Assembly (NCBI RefSeq): GCF_000213175.1
Contig: NW_009799099.1
Location: 2,738,029-2,802,028, forward strand
Length of the DNA stretch: 64,000 nucleotides
Source of the DNA: Neurospora tetrasperma FGSC 2508
Taxonomy: Eukaryota > Ascomycota > Sordariomycetes > Sordariales > Sordariaceae
Reading direction: 5' to 3'
This document shows positions 27,051 to 36,900 of this stretch, piece by piece. The position numbers and the translations under genes were made by a program. How positions within the stretch are numbered: the stretch's first letter is position 1; each line of letters begins with the position of its first letter. The notes under the pieces are model-generated. The model was not told the DNA's origin and did no database searches. It was given only the letters and a program-made list of their open reading frames with translations.

Positions 27051-29885
27051 AATTATAAAGGTTTAAGAATATTTCCTTTTATTTTAAATTTTCTATTATT
27101 TGTTTATTATATATTTTTATAGGTCATTATATTTTCCGTACTTTCTATTAAAATTTCTAGAACTTTACTTAAAAGTATATCCAAGCGGAGGCAAGCCTAT
27201 TACTAGTAGTATATAGGATAATATACTATACGCTATTTACAACTTTAATTAAAACTTTTTCTATTCCAACTAGGTAAGTATATACTATTATATAAAAGTA
27301 ATAATACTTATAATTATATATAATAAACGGCCCCGGTAGGTAAGTACTAGTAAAGGAAGAGTTTTAGTATATATATATATAACTTTCAAAAGAATTAAAA
27401 ATATTTAGCTACTTTCAGACTCTCCTTTTTACCTTAGTAACCTTATTATATCCTACCCTATCCCTATACTACTCAATTCTATTATAGTTTTCTTTATATA
27501 ATAATTTTATCAAATTAATTATTATTTATTACCTTCTTTATTCTAATTTTATTAAATTACACTTTTAGTATAATAATATAATCAATATTAATATAGAATC
27601 CCCGCTGTCTATTAATAATATAAGTATAATTTTTAATAATTAAATTAATAACTCTAATTATAATAATAATTTATATAGTTTTACTATAGACTGGCAGTTC
27701 GCCCTATAGTCTTTAAAGTATAATCCCCGGTTTGGCGTATTAACTAATATAGTAAAATATCTCAACCGTTATACAATTAACGGGCTTACTAATAAAATTA
27801 TCAATTTAGGAGACAATAGTATATATATTATACTTCCTAGTTTTATAGCCGATTTTATTGAATAAATAGATATAGTCTAACTTAGATAGTTTTTCAATTA
27901 TATTTATTACAAATATACTATTAATTTAAATAATAATTTCGGTTAAAATTATAGTATCTATAATCCGCTTAACCATCTTCCTACTAAATCCTTCTAATTT
28001 ACTTAAAGTATTTTTATTTATAATCCTAAGAAGGCGGATAATAGAAGACGTCTAATACCGATTATAACCGTTAATTACCTCTTTATATAATATAAAAATA
28101 AATTATACTCTATATTCTATAGTACTATTAAATATACAAGCGAATTAATTAATATAAATTCGGTAATTTTATACGCTATTAATAGCAGTTTTACCTACTT
28201 TACGTTCGTACTTTTATCGACTATATTCCTGAAGGATTTAATATCTAATAGTAGTAATAGAATTTAATAAGAGTAGGACTTTAATACTCTTATTAGATTT
28301 TATAATACTAAGATTTAGAAGTTATATATTAAAGGAATATTTAATTTAATTCCTATTATTACTATTAAATATAGTAATATAATCTTTGGAAAAGGATATA
28401 TAAAGGAGTTAATTACCGCTAGTTAACGCTTTTACAACTGCCTCCAGATTTTCTACTATAATATATATTCTAATAGTTGTATTATTAGAAGTAGTAATAT
28501 TAACTTTACTAATATCTAAGAAATCCGAGAGATCGCTTAGTTGACCAATAAGGCTCGTAAAGCTTTATAGCCACCGATTAGGGCTATTCTTATTTTAATT
28601 CGTATTAAAATTCTAATTATTAAAGTAACCCCGAGAAAGGTATGTAAAGCTCCGACCCGGGTTGTATAGTTACATTCGGCTATTATTAACGAAAGTAGCA
28701 ATAAAGGAAAAATATATCCAACTTTCGCTAGTGCCCTTACTAATTATAATTAAAATTGTACTAATCTTAGTATTAAAATCGATAAAGAATTGCGCAATAA
28801 AATCGAGAAAATTATTAAAGTATATATAGAAAATAAAAAAGAATATAAACGTTAATTTACTAATTCTTACTCTTTCTCGTAAAGTAAGCTTATTTATAAT
28901 ATTAAAATTACTTTTAATTTGGCCTTTAATAAGAAAAGCTAGGGAAATATTAATTTTACCGACTATATCCCTTCGAAAGCGACCTTACTAGCTATCTAAT
29001 ATTCTAATTATAGTACTAGCCTCCCCGAATAAATTAGCGGTCTATTGGGAAAATTAGGCTATTTCTATTATATTTAGGTAGTACTAATTAAATTAGTTTT
29101 AAATAAACTTTCAGTAATTAAAAAAATAATTAATTATATTGCTAAAGTTAATAGGGAACCTATTATACTTATCAGCTTTATTTCTTATAAAGAGATTAAA
29201 GATATATTAAAGTATATTTTTAATATACAATTTATAGTACTAAAAGCGTCGAATAAGTATTAGAATTAGATTATATAAAAGATATAAATAAAATTAACAA
29301 TTCTTTATACTAAATTTAGAGAAACGTAGGAGCTTTATATTAAACGTTTCCCTCCGACCTTATTTATTAGTAGAAACCGTATATTTAATACTATTTCTAG
29401 TATTACTATTCTTTGTAGTATTCGCTCCGGCAATCTTTCGCTATTATATATACCCGGCTTAACCGGTTTATTTAATAAATTCTATTCTATAATAATTTAT
29501 TTAAGTTTTCGCTTCGGTTCTTTACCTACTACCCGCTCTCTTTACTATAATTACCTCCCTAATACCTAGGAGTAAGAGAATTTTCTATTAGGACGCAAGT
29601 ATTCTCGTTTAAATATATATTATATAAATAAGAATAAGGAGATAAATAATAAGGAGTTTAACGAACGTTCGGTTCGTTATAATTATAATTACTAAAGGAT
29701 TATTATTAGATTATCGAGCTGGGTATTTTATTCGGAAGGTCGTATACTTTACGTATTTGGCAGTTAATTTAGATATAAATTATTAAATAAAGGCTCTAAT
29801 AAATAATAGGATCTTTTATATATATAGTTAGATTTAATATATTATATAAATTGCGAACACTCTTCTCCTTTTATTAAAGGGGAAA
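27051..29885 (+). mobile_element. Second gag-like stretch before the right LTR of unit D
   Basis: From about 27.6 to 29.8 kb one long degraded coding region reads left to right, ending with a cysteine-containing, zinc-knuckle-like patch near 29.74 kb. It is followed by a purine tract and the right 339-bp LTR. The arrangement (gag, purine tract, LTR, no pol) mirrors the gag-only family B. This suggests that the 339-bp-LTR unit may itself be gag-only, with the gypsy pol belonging to another inserted element. I found no second LTR pair to prove that. Confidence 0.4.
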
Positions 29886-30224
29886 TATTATAGGGTATTC
29901 TTAATAGATACCTAAATATTCTATTTTATTATAGTAATTACTTATTAGAGCGTATAGTTTATTATATAAGAGTGCTCGTCCTATTAACCTCTATTAAGGT
30001 TAATAGATTATTAATTAATATTATACTAACTTAACGTTTATTTTACTTATATTTAATAAAAGTATATACGAAGTCCTAAATTGAAGCTCGCAATAACTCT
30101 TATCTTTAATTTCCTTTAATAAGACTATTATTAATTGTTATATACTATTACTCTATCTAGTAACTAATTACTTATTCTATTATTCTTTATTATTATCACT
30201 TGTAAAGTATATCTTTACGTAACA
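29886..30224 (+). repeat. Right LTR of family D unit
   Basis: This 339-bp partner of 2502-2840 is followed by AAACT. The purine tract AAAGGGGAAA lies directly to its left. Confidence 0.8.
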
Positions 30225-31014
30225 AAACTCCTCTCTAGAAAGATATAAAGAGTAGAATTTATGGAATCCTATATATATTGTCAGCTTTTTAAATTATTAC
30301 CCTATTGGTTATAGTTTTCCAATATATATAAATATCTTCTTATCCGGGAAACGAACGCCTAAATTAATTCATTGCTTCTTCAAAGTATTTTCTCTAGTAA
30401 TTTTGATCGCTCCCGTTCTAAATTTTAAGATTCTCAAACTTCTATTTTTATTTTTAATTATTCTTTAAATACGGATTTACATCCTACCGCCGACCTATTT
30501 AATAATTCGCAATAGTATTACTACGAATTATACTAGACCTTAAAGGTTTCCACACCCCCTTATTTAAATTAAATAAATTATAGAAATCTTTAATAATTTA
30601 AAATAAAATAAGTCTTTATACGTTTGAATACTATTTTATACTACTTCTATTCTACTATTCATAAATTAGTTAAGGTTTATTCCGGATTTTTAATTGTCGA
30701 TTATCTATTTTCCCCTTTAGAATTTAAATAATCGCCTACCTCCGAAACTAGCTCCTATATTATCGCCTAGCAATCTATCTCTTAGAGGCCGGGCGGACTA
30801 TACGAGAACAATTGTTATTGAAAACTCCTCTCTAAAAAAATATAAAGAGCAGAGTTTACGGAATCCTACATATATTATTAACTTTTTAAATTATTACCCT
30901 ATTAGTTATAATTTCCCAATATATACGAATATCTTTTTATTTAGAAAACGAATGCCTAAGCTAGCTTGTTGCTTCTTCGAAGTACTTTCTCTAGCAATTT
31001 TAATTGCTACGGTA
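30225..31014. mobile_element. Short LTR-like repeat unit, right copy (family C, inverted)
   Basis: This is the reverse complement of material at 1666-2501. Two roughly 190-bp repeats, starting near 30225 and near 30814, are about 600 bp apart. Both carry CTCCTCTCTA, TATAAAGAG and TTGCTTCTTC. No coding domain is seen. The left repeat is cut by the AAACT insertion site of unit D. The junction to the polymerase remnant contains CTACGG, also seen at 1660-1665; this may be a target duplication (TACGG), but that is uncertain. Confidence 0.5.
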
Positions 31015-31428
31015 ATAAGATAAAGGAGTTTTACTTTAGTATTAGTAAATTAAGTATGCCGTTAACTATAACTAGTATAGCTAAGTCTTATATGCTCTTA
31101 GAATGGTTAAAAGCTAGATATAAAGGTTATTATATAATAGGTAATATTAATATAAGCGATTTAGCGTTATTAATAATGCCTAAAAAAGCAAAATCGGCTA
31201 ATTTATCCAATTATATAGCTTTGTATATAGCTGCCTATAGAGGAGGTTGAAATAAGTTATTCTTATATAGATATAATAAAATACAAGAGTGTAAAGATCG
31301 AGCTTAATATGAATATAATTTAGTAAGTGCTTATACTACTATTATATCTCTACTAGGTTATTCTAATATAAAAAAAGTAGGAAGAGTGTATAATAAAAAG
31401 GTAAAGTCTATAACTCTTAATAAAATAA
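31015..31428 (+). mobile_element. Family-B DNA polymerase remnant, left piece (linear plasmid/Polinton-like)
   Basis: The reading left to right resembles protein-primed family-B DNA polymerases, ending near a motif-A-like SAYTT segment. These enzymes replicate linear mitochondrial plasmids (kalilo type), Polintons and related viruses. It is cut at 31428 by the gag-only LTR element, with AATAA duplicated on each side. It keeps noticeably more TG and CA than its neighbours, as expected of single-copy DNA that RIP does not target directly. It is a broken fossil, older than the element that splits it. Plasmid or Polinton ancestry cannot be decided from so short a piece. Confidence 0.5.
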
Positions 31429-31680
31429 TATTATAGGGCTAGCGCTTAGGATTAAAGATTCGGCTTTACTAAGTCTATTAAGATGGGTTAGTCGTATTAA
31501 TAAGGATACGAGCCTCTTAATTAGTCAGATCTATATATTTGCCTAGCCTGTGCGCCCGACTTTAAAACCTTCTTTCAACTACACCCCTCTAATATAATCT
31601 TTTCTTATTCTCTTTATTAAATATAGCATTTCAACTACACACGACTGCTCGCTATACAATACTCTAATAGACCCGTTATA
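31429..31680 (+). repeat. 5' LTR of family B copy 2
   Basis: A 252-bp repeat that begins TATTATAGGGCTAGCGC (ancestrally TGTTATAGGG) and ends CCCGTTATA. It pairs with 33353-33604. Confidence 0.8.
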
Positions 31681-33352
31681 TTATATTTAACCCTCTTTTC
31701 AAGTTAATACTATTGCCGACCTCTTATAGGTATGCTTAAAGAATCTCTCTCCTATCTATAATAATCGTTCTTATAATAGTACCGATATAGATTCTATAGT
31801 CTTAAAACCCCTAAGAACGGATATAATAGTTTAATACCGCCTTTAAGACTGTACTTAGCGAATTCGCTACTTTTAAAACCTTACTAGCTACCTAAAAGCT
31901 AGTCCTCCCTACCTTTAAAAAGTTCTTAGGGAATAAAGAAGATTTCGAAATTTGGGTTTTAAACGTATAAACTGAACTCTATATAGATAGCTTCGCTATT
32001 AGCGATTTAGAAGTACAGTTTTACTATTTACTCGCCTGCTTATTGTCCTTTATTAAGAAGCTATTCGTTGCTTTTGCTGCCTACGGCCTACAATCGCCTT
32101 CTAAACTATTTTCGAAATTTAGGTTTATATATAGAAACTCTAATATAATTAAGAGAGTTAAGTAAGAGTTGTACTAACTACGTTAAAAACCCGGCTCTAA
32201 GGAATCTATAGCAGCCTTCATCGCCCGTTTTGAAGAGGTACTATATTGCGCCCGTATAGATTCCTGGTTTAACGCTGCTAAGGTTAGTTAATTTACCGTT
32301 GCCTTAAATAATAATTAGAAACAACAGTTCTTAGAAAGAATCGATATACCTAAGTAATATTTCTAACTATTTGAATACTTCTATTAATTTAATAGTAATA
32401 CTTTTTTCGTTTTGATATCGATATTATTATTGAAACACCCGGTTAATAACAATAACGCTAGTAATCCTATAAATACCTCTATTAATTATACTATTCCAAT
32501 AAAGATAAAAGGGAGTAGAAAGGTCTCCTAGAAGTAGAAGAATAAATAGAAGAAGGAGGGTAAGTATATTAATTATAATAGTAGATTGTACTAGTTTAAG
32601 AAGTGCCCTCGGATCTCGAAGATAAATATAGTCCGGCTATAACCCAGTAGGGGCTTAAACGGCTACAATAGTAATACTAGAGGAGGAGAAGATTCGGATT
32701 GAGTAAAGGTTAGAAACCAACCCTAATAATATTGAAGGTAGAGGAGCGCTGCTACGCCCAAAAGGAGGGGCTTCTAATTGGTTTATTAGGTATACTATTT
32801 ATTAGTTAGAAGGTAATAAGATTAATATATAATACCCTCTACCGCTTAGCTGTATTAATAGTATTTATTATAAAATATAATTGTAGGAGGGTAGTAAACG
32901 TTATATTTCGTAAGTATAAAATTATTAAACTATTTTTATAGCGATAAAGATGAGGCTCTTATTGGTAGGAGAAGTAGAACGATACGAAGTATTAGGTAAT
33001 AGCTTTTATTCTCGTTGTCTCTATTATAGATTACTAAAGTAATACAGTAATAGTCCCCGGATAGGTAAGGTTTAGAAATATCCCCTAATTTAGTCTTAGT
33101 ACTTCGGCTAGCGTATAGTTCTGTGAGGGTAGTAATACTAATTCGGGTAGGGAGTAAGTAATTATATAGCATTTATTTAGGGGCTTAAATAGGGAAATCT
33201 TTCTTTCTAATATTATTAATATTTATACCTATTTAATTAGGCAATTTGGCTAGGAGCGGTTGTAGCGGATTTTGGTCATTTTTCGTATATTTAGTAGAGT
33301 GTTTTCTAGTGTGGTAGGGCGCGCTCCCTAAGGGGGAGGAGTAGGGGGGTAA

Positions 33353-33604
33353 TATTATAGGGCTAGCGCCTAAGATTAAAGACTCGGTTTTACTAAGTCT
33401 ACCAAGACGGGTTGGTCGTATCGATAAGGATACGAGCCTCCTGATTGGTCGGATCCATATATTTGCCTGGCCCGTGCGCCCGACTATAAAACCTTCTTTC
33501 AATTGCACCCCTCTAGTACAGTCTTCTCTTGCTCTCTTTATTAAATATAGCATTTCAACTATACACGACTGCTCGCTGTGTAATACTCTAGCAGACCCGT
33601 TACA
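33353..33604 (+). repeat. 3' LTR of family B copy 2
   Basis: A 252-bp repeat ending CCCGTTACA. It is less RIP-altered than its partner: CA and TG dinucleotides are common. AATAA follows. Confidence 0.8.
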
Positions 33605-33945
33605 AATAATATTAAATTATTTGGTCTTGGATGTAGTATTTAAGTTCCCAACTGGAACTAAATTCCTATATATACCTACTAGAGTGGATAATAACGTTGA
33701 TATTTATCCATTAGAGGGGCGTAGTGTAATTACAGGTAGTGAGTATTGAGTTGCTAAGTCTATGGGGTGTGAACTAACTATTAAGAGCGGTGTAATGGTT
33801 CCATTTGTAAGAAATGTAAGGGATTCTGAAAAAGATCGTTTGGTATATAGAAGCCCTTATAAAGGTATAATGCAGCAATTACAGCGTAAAAGACGTTCTT
33901 ATCCAAAGAATAGTTTTCATGATCATTTATATAAGTTAATTGGTA
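33605..33945 (+). mobile_element. Family-B DNA polymerase remnant, right piece
   Basis: The sequence resumes immediately after the AATAA duplication. It reads as the region after motif A of protein-primed family-B polymerases: a YPL-G-VLTG-EY-type block near 33.70-33.75 kb and a lysine/arginine-rich segment leading to a motif-B-like K-IGNS at about 33.94 kb, where similarity stops. Base composition is close to that of the gene-bearing DNA to the right, unlike the repeats to the left. The remnant ends here without a terminal repeat that I can see. It is broken and incomplete. Confidence 0.55.
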
Positions 33946-33977
33946 ATTCTCAACTGACCTATCACACTCCATCATGA

Positions 33978-36900
33978 AGACTCCATAGAAATCCATAGGA
34001 GAGGAGGTTGTTCTACTTGCCGTCTAGGTTCCGTCTCGGCACATCAAAAACTGCACATTGCCATCATTCTTCATGTTTTCAGAATCAAACATATCCCAGG
34101 AGAATGCAAAGTGCCAGCACAGCACGCCTCGTTACCCGCCCTCAAGTTTCTCTCGTTCTCACTTGTTCGCATTCTTGGTCCGTCACGAGATTTGTCTAAG
34201 CGATTGCAAAGGGATTTGAAGGGCCCACGGGGAGCGAAACGGGATCTGGGACGGGACCCGTTATCTGCTACCTACCCGTAGGACTTGAGGCTACAGTAAA
34301 TAGTCTAGGACTACGCATGTTGACTAAACAACCATCCATACAACAGCCAAGTCAAGCTGATTTAGGGTAGCATTTTGCCCCATTCTCGGCTATAATACCT
34401 GCCCTATCAAACCAATTGCGCTCTTTTGCTCGATTAGATCTTGATAGATATTGCCCCATCCACTCTCCAGTCTCCATCCTCCAGTCTAGCCACGTCAGAC
34501 AGACATGAGAACACGCCTTTTCCCTCAACTCACCCGCTCACAAACGCTCTCACTCTCACATCCTTGCGGGTTAGTTTTGTTCATCAGTGGAATTCATTTA
34601 TTTTCTGGTTGCTCCTGCCTCCACGTTATGAATACTACCCAGCGCCGCGGTTATCCGTTCCTTCCCACTGGCTCTCTTGGCCGTCACTGCCCCGTAGCGT
34701 TTTCGTTTTGCTTCTACTTGTTTTGGTTCTGTGGGAGCAGGATCTCTCTCTCTCTCTCACTCCATTGCACCTTCTTTTTCCAGATGTTCACTATGATCGG
34801 TCCGGTTCCATTTCGTGATCTTGAACGTCTTGATGCCGTCGGTCTCACCTCTCTCCACTCAAACGCTAGTGAACCACCAGATGACCCCTTGGCATATACC
34901 GGTATGCGAGGACGGTGTCATATGGGGCTGATCGAAGAGATGAGTGGCATGATCATTTGGATAATCAACACTTACCTAGTTTAGTGGAAGCTGCGGCGTT
35001 CAGTCACTGACTGCCGGAAGGATTCGAAGAGGGAACAGGAAGATACTGTCACCATGGAAAGATTTCAACCAGCAAAGGTACCTAGATACCACGGATGGAC
35101 AACATACCGTCCTCTACATGCCATTTTTTCTTGATTAAAATCAACTGTGTACCTTGCCCGGGCAGCCACGAGCAGCAAAGTGCCATGTATCTTTGCCTGC
35201 TCGAGTGAGTAAACCCCACTATCTAGCTTACTCCGGGCGCGCTGGCGGACATCCGTCTACCCAAAAGATCCCCGAAATTAGCGGGGACCCGAAGCCAGAT
35301 GGACGTACCGGATTCAACTGAGGACCCCAGAATCTCAAGGTTGTTATTACAGAAGACAGAGGACTCCGACGCAAATCTTTCCATGCTTCAGCCGTCTATC
35401 TGTCTGTTTCATTCGGCAGGCAAATGCTGCTCTTCAACTATTCATCTATCCATCCATCCATCCCCTTCCTCCTTCTTCCCGCCCGTCCTGTCTATCCATC
35501 TGCCCACGGACAACCGAAGGCCCCGACTGGACCGTTGCGCCATACAGACATTCAACGCCTGCCTACCGGCCGGCCGTCCGTTTGGCTGGCGGCCAGTCCC
35601 GCCCGTGCCCGCACTTGCACTTTGCGTAACGCCGTGGAGGGCGGGGCTTGGTGTGCTGTGAAAGATGAGGAAGATCGGGAGCAACCCAAGCACATTTCAT
35701 GACTGTTAGTGAATGGGGCTAATATCTAAATGAAGCCACTATCGAGTTTGTCATGTCCGTCTATCCAACTAGTTGCTAACTAGTCTAGTGGTGATCATCC
35801 TCTCCTGGAAGACACTAGTAAACTATAACTCTTTTACTGCGTATATGTTATATACATGCAATACACTTCTTGCAAGAGATCCAGCAAGGCATGGCATAAG
35901 CAAAATCATCATCAGCAGCAGCATCATAGTCGTTCGTTTGCTCGGCTATGGTCTGCCGAAACACAAAGAAACAGAACGGTTGTCTGTGCCTGTTCCCAGT
36001 TGGCTTTACTGACTCGTTGTTGGGGATCAGTTGGTTACGGGAGATAACTCTAGTTGGTTGGCTAGTTGGCTGAATGGTTGGTTCCGTTTCGGTGCGTGGC
36101 GTTGCGTGGCCTGCTTGCTTGAGTGTCTGACTGACTGGAGGAACGGTTGGGCACAGGGAAACAACGTGCTGATGCCGCCGCTACTAGTGCCAATAAAGCC
36201 AATGAAGCGGTCGATGATGCGGTCGTAACCTGAAAACGCTGAGGCAAACAACGTACAGCGCCAGCTTGGTAGCGTTTAGTAGAAACTTACCTTACGGACA
36301 CATGAAATGCATTGATGGCGAGATACTGCAAGTGTCATGGTATTATAATCCTTGGGGGTTGTGATGTTCGCCAAGAGTGAACAGTGAGTGGAGGACGTAT
36401 CAGTGATGTGGTGTATGTATCGGTGCTGATTCAGAAGAGTCTGGTAAAATTTGAATAGGCTCACTCGCGGAACCGGGATCAATAAATGTCCATGGGAAGA
36501 TCTCTGTCCTGCCGAACGTTTTCCTGTTGATCTTTTCCCCTTTTTCCTTTTCGAACATGAAGAGGGAAGATCGAAAAACATGCGGGGAAGAAGAAAGCAA
36601 CCAAGCGGAAGGGCGTCCTGCAAATCTGTCTGGTGGATATGTGCATCTTCCCGTGCTGTTGAGTTCGTTGTCCTCAGTATGGCTATTGTCATATTTATCT
36701 CTGCTGATTGCCCTCGGCTGCGTTGATACCTCTAGTACACACTTGCTAATATTCAGGTTATCAGTTAGTACATCAATGATCCAGTACCATCCTCTGTCCA
36801 TGTCATCCATGTTCTTTCCCCATCCCTTCTCTCCCTTCTCTAACCGCTTTTCTCCAGGGTAAGGGCCCCTCAACCGGTAGTTGGCCGGCACCAACAACCT

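Larger units (their letters stand above)
2502..30224 (+). mobile_element. Large LTR-bounded unit (family D) carrying nested insertions
   Basis: The two ends are 339-bp direct repeats (2502-2840 and 29886-30224). They start with TATTATAGGGTATTC (ancestrally TGTTATAGGG) and end in TAATA/TAACA, so inverted termini TGTTA...TAACA are evident. The 5 bp outside each end are AAACT, a clean target-site duplication. A purine tract (AAAGGGGAAA) lies directly before the right repeat, so the element reads left to right. Contents: gag/pol-type material, the nested gag-only element with the chromovirus inside it (4222-13942), a LINE (about 17930-24540), and a second gag-like stretch before the right LTR. 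It is an old, thoroughly broken fossil with very many lesions across its length. Because RIP drives the change, LTR divergence cannot be used to date it. Confidence 0.75.
31429..33604 (+). mobile_element. Gag-only LTR retroelement copy 2 (family B)
   Basis: A 2176-bp element has 252-bp LTRs (31429-31680 and 33353-33604) and a perfect AATAA target duplication (31424-31428 and 33605-33609). The internal 1.67 kb reads left to right as a gag-type protein (capsid-like from about 31.9 to 32.4 kb, with a knuckle-like patch near 32.6 kb). A polypurine tract (GGGGGAGGAGTAGGGGGG) adjoins the right LTR. The right LTR carries a TATAAAA box about 120 bp before its end. There is no protease, RT or integrase, so it must have been mobilised in trans. 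It is broken, with many lesions, fewer in the rightmost 400 bp. Confidence 0.75.

Noticed and set aside
34505-34984. A 159-codon protein gene on the plus strand
   Set aside because: It overlaps a CT microsatellite, has no domain, and competes with another frame of similar length over the same DNA.
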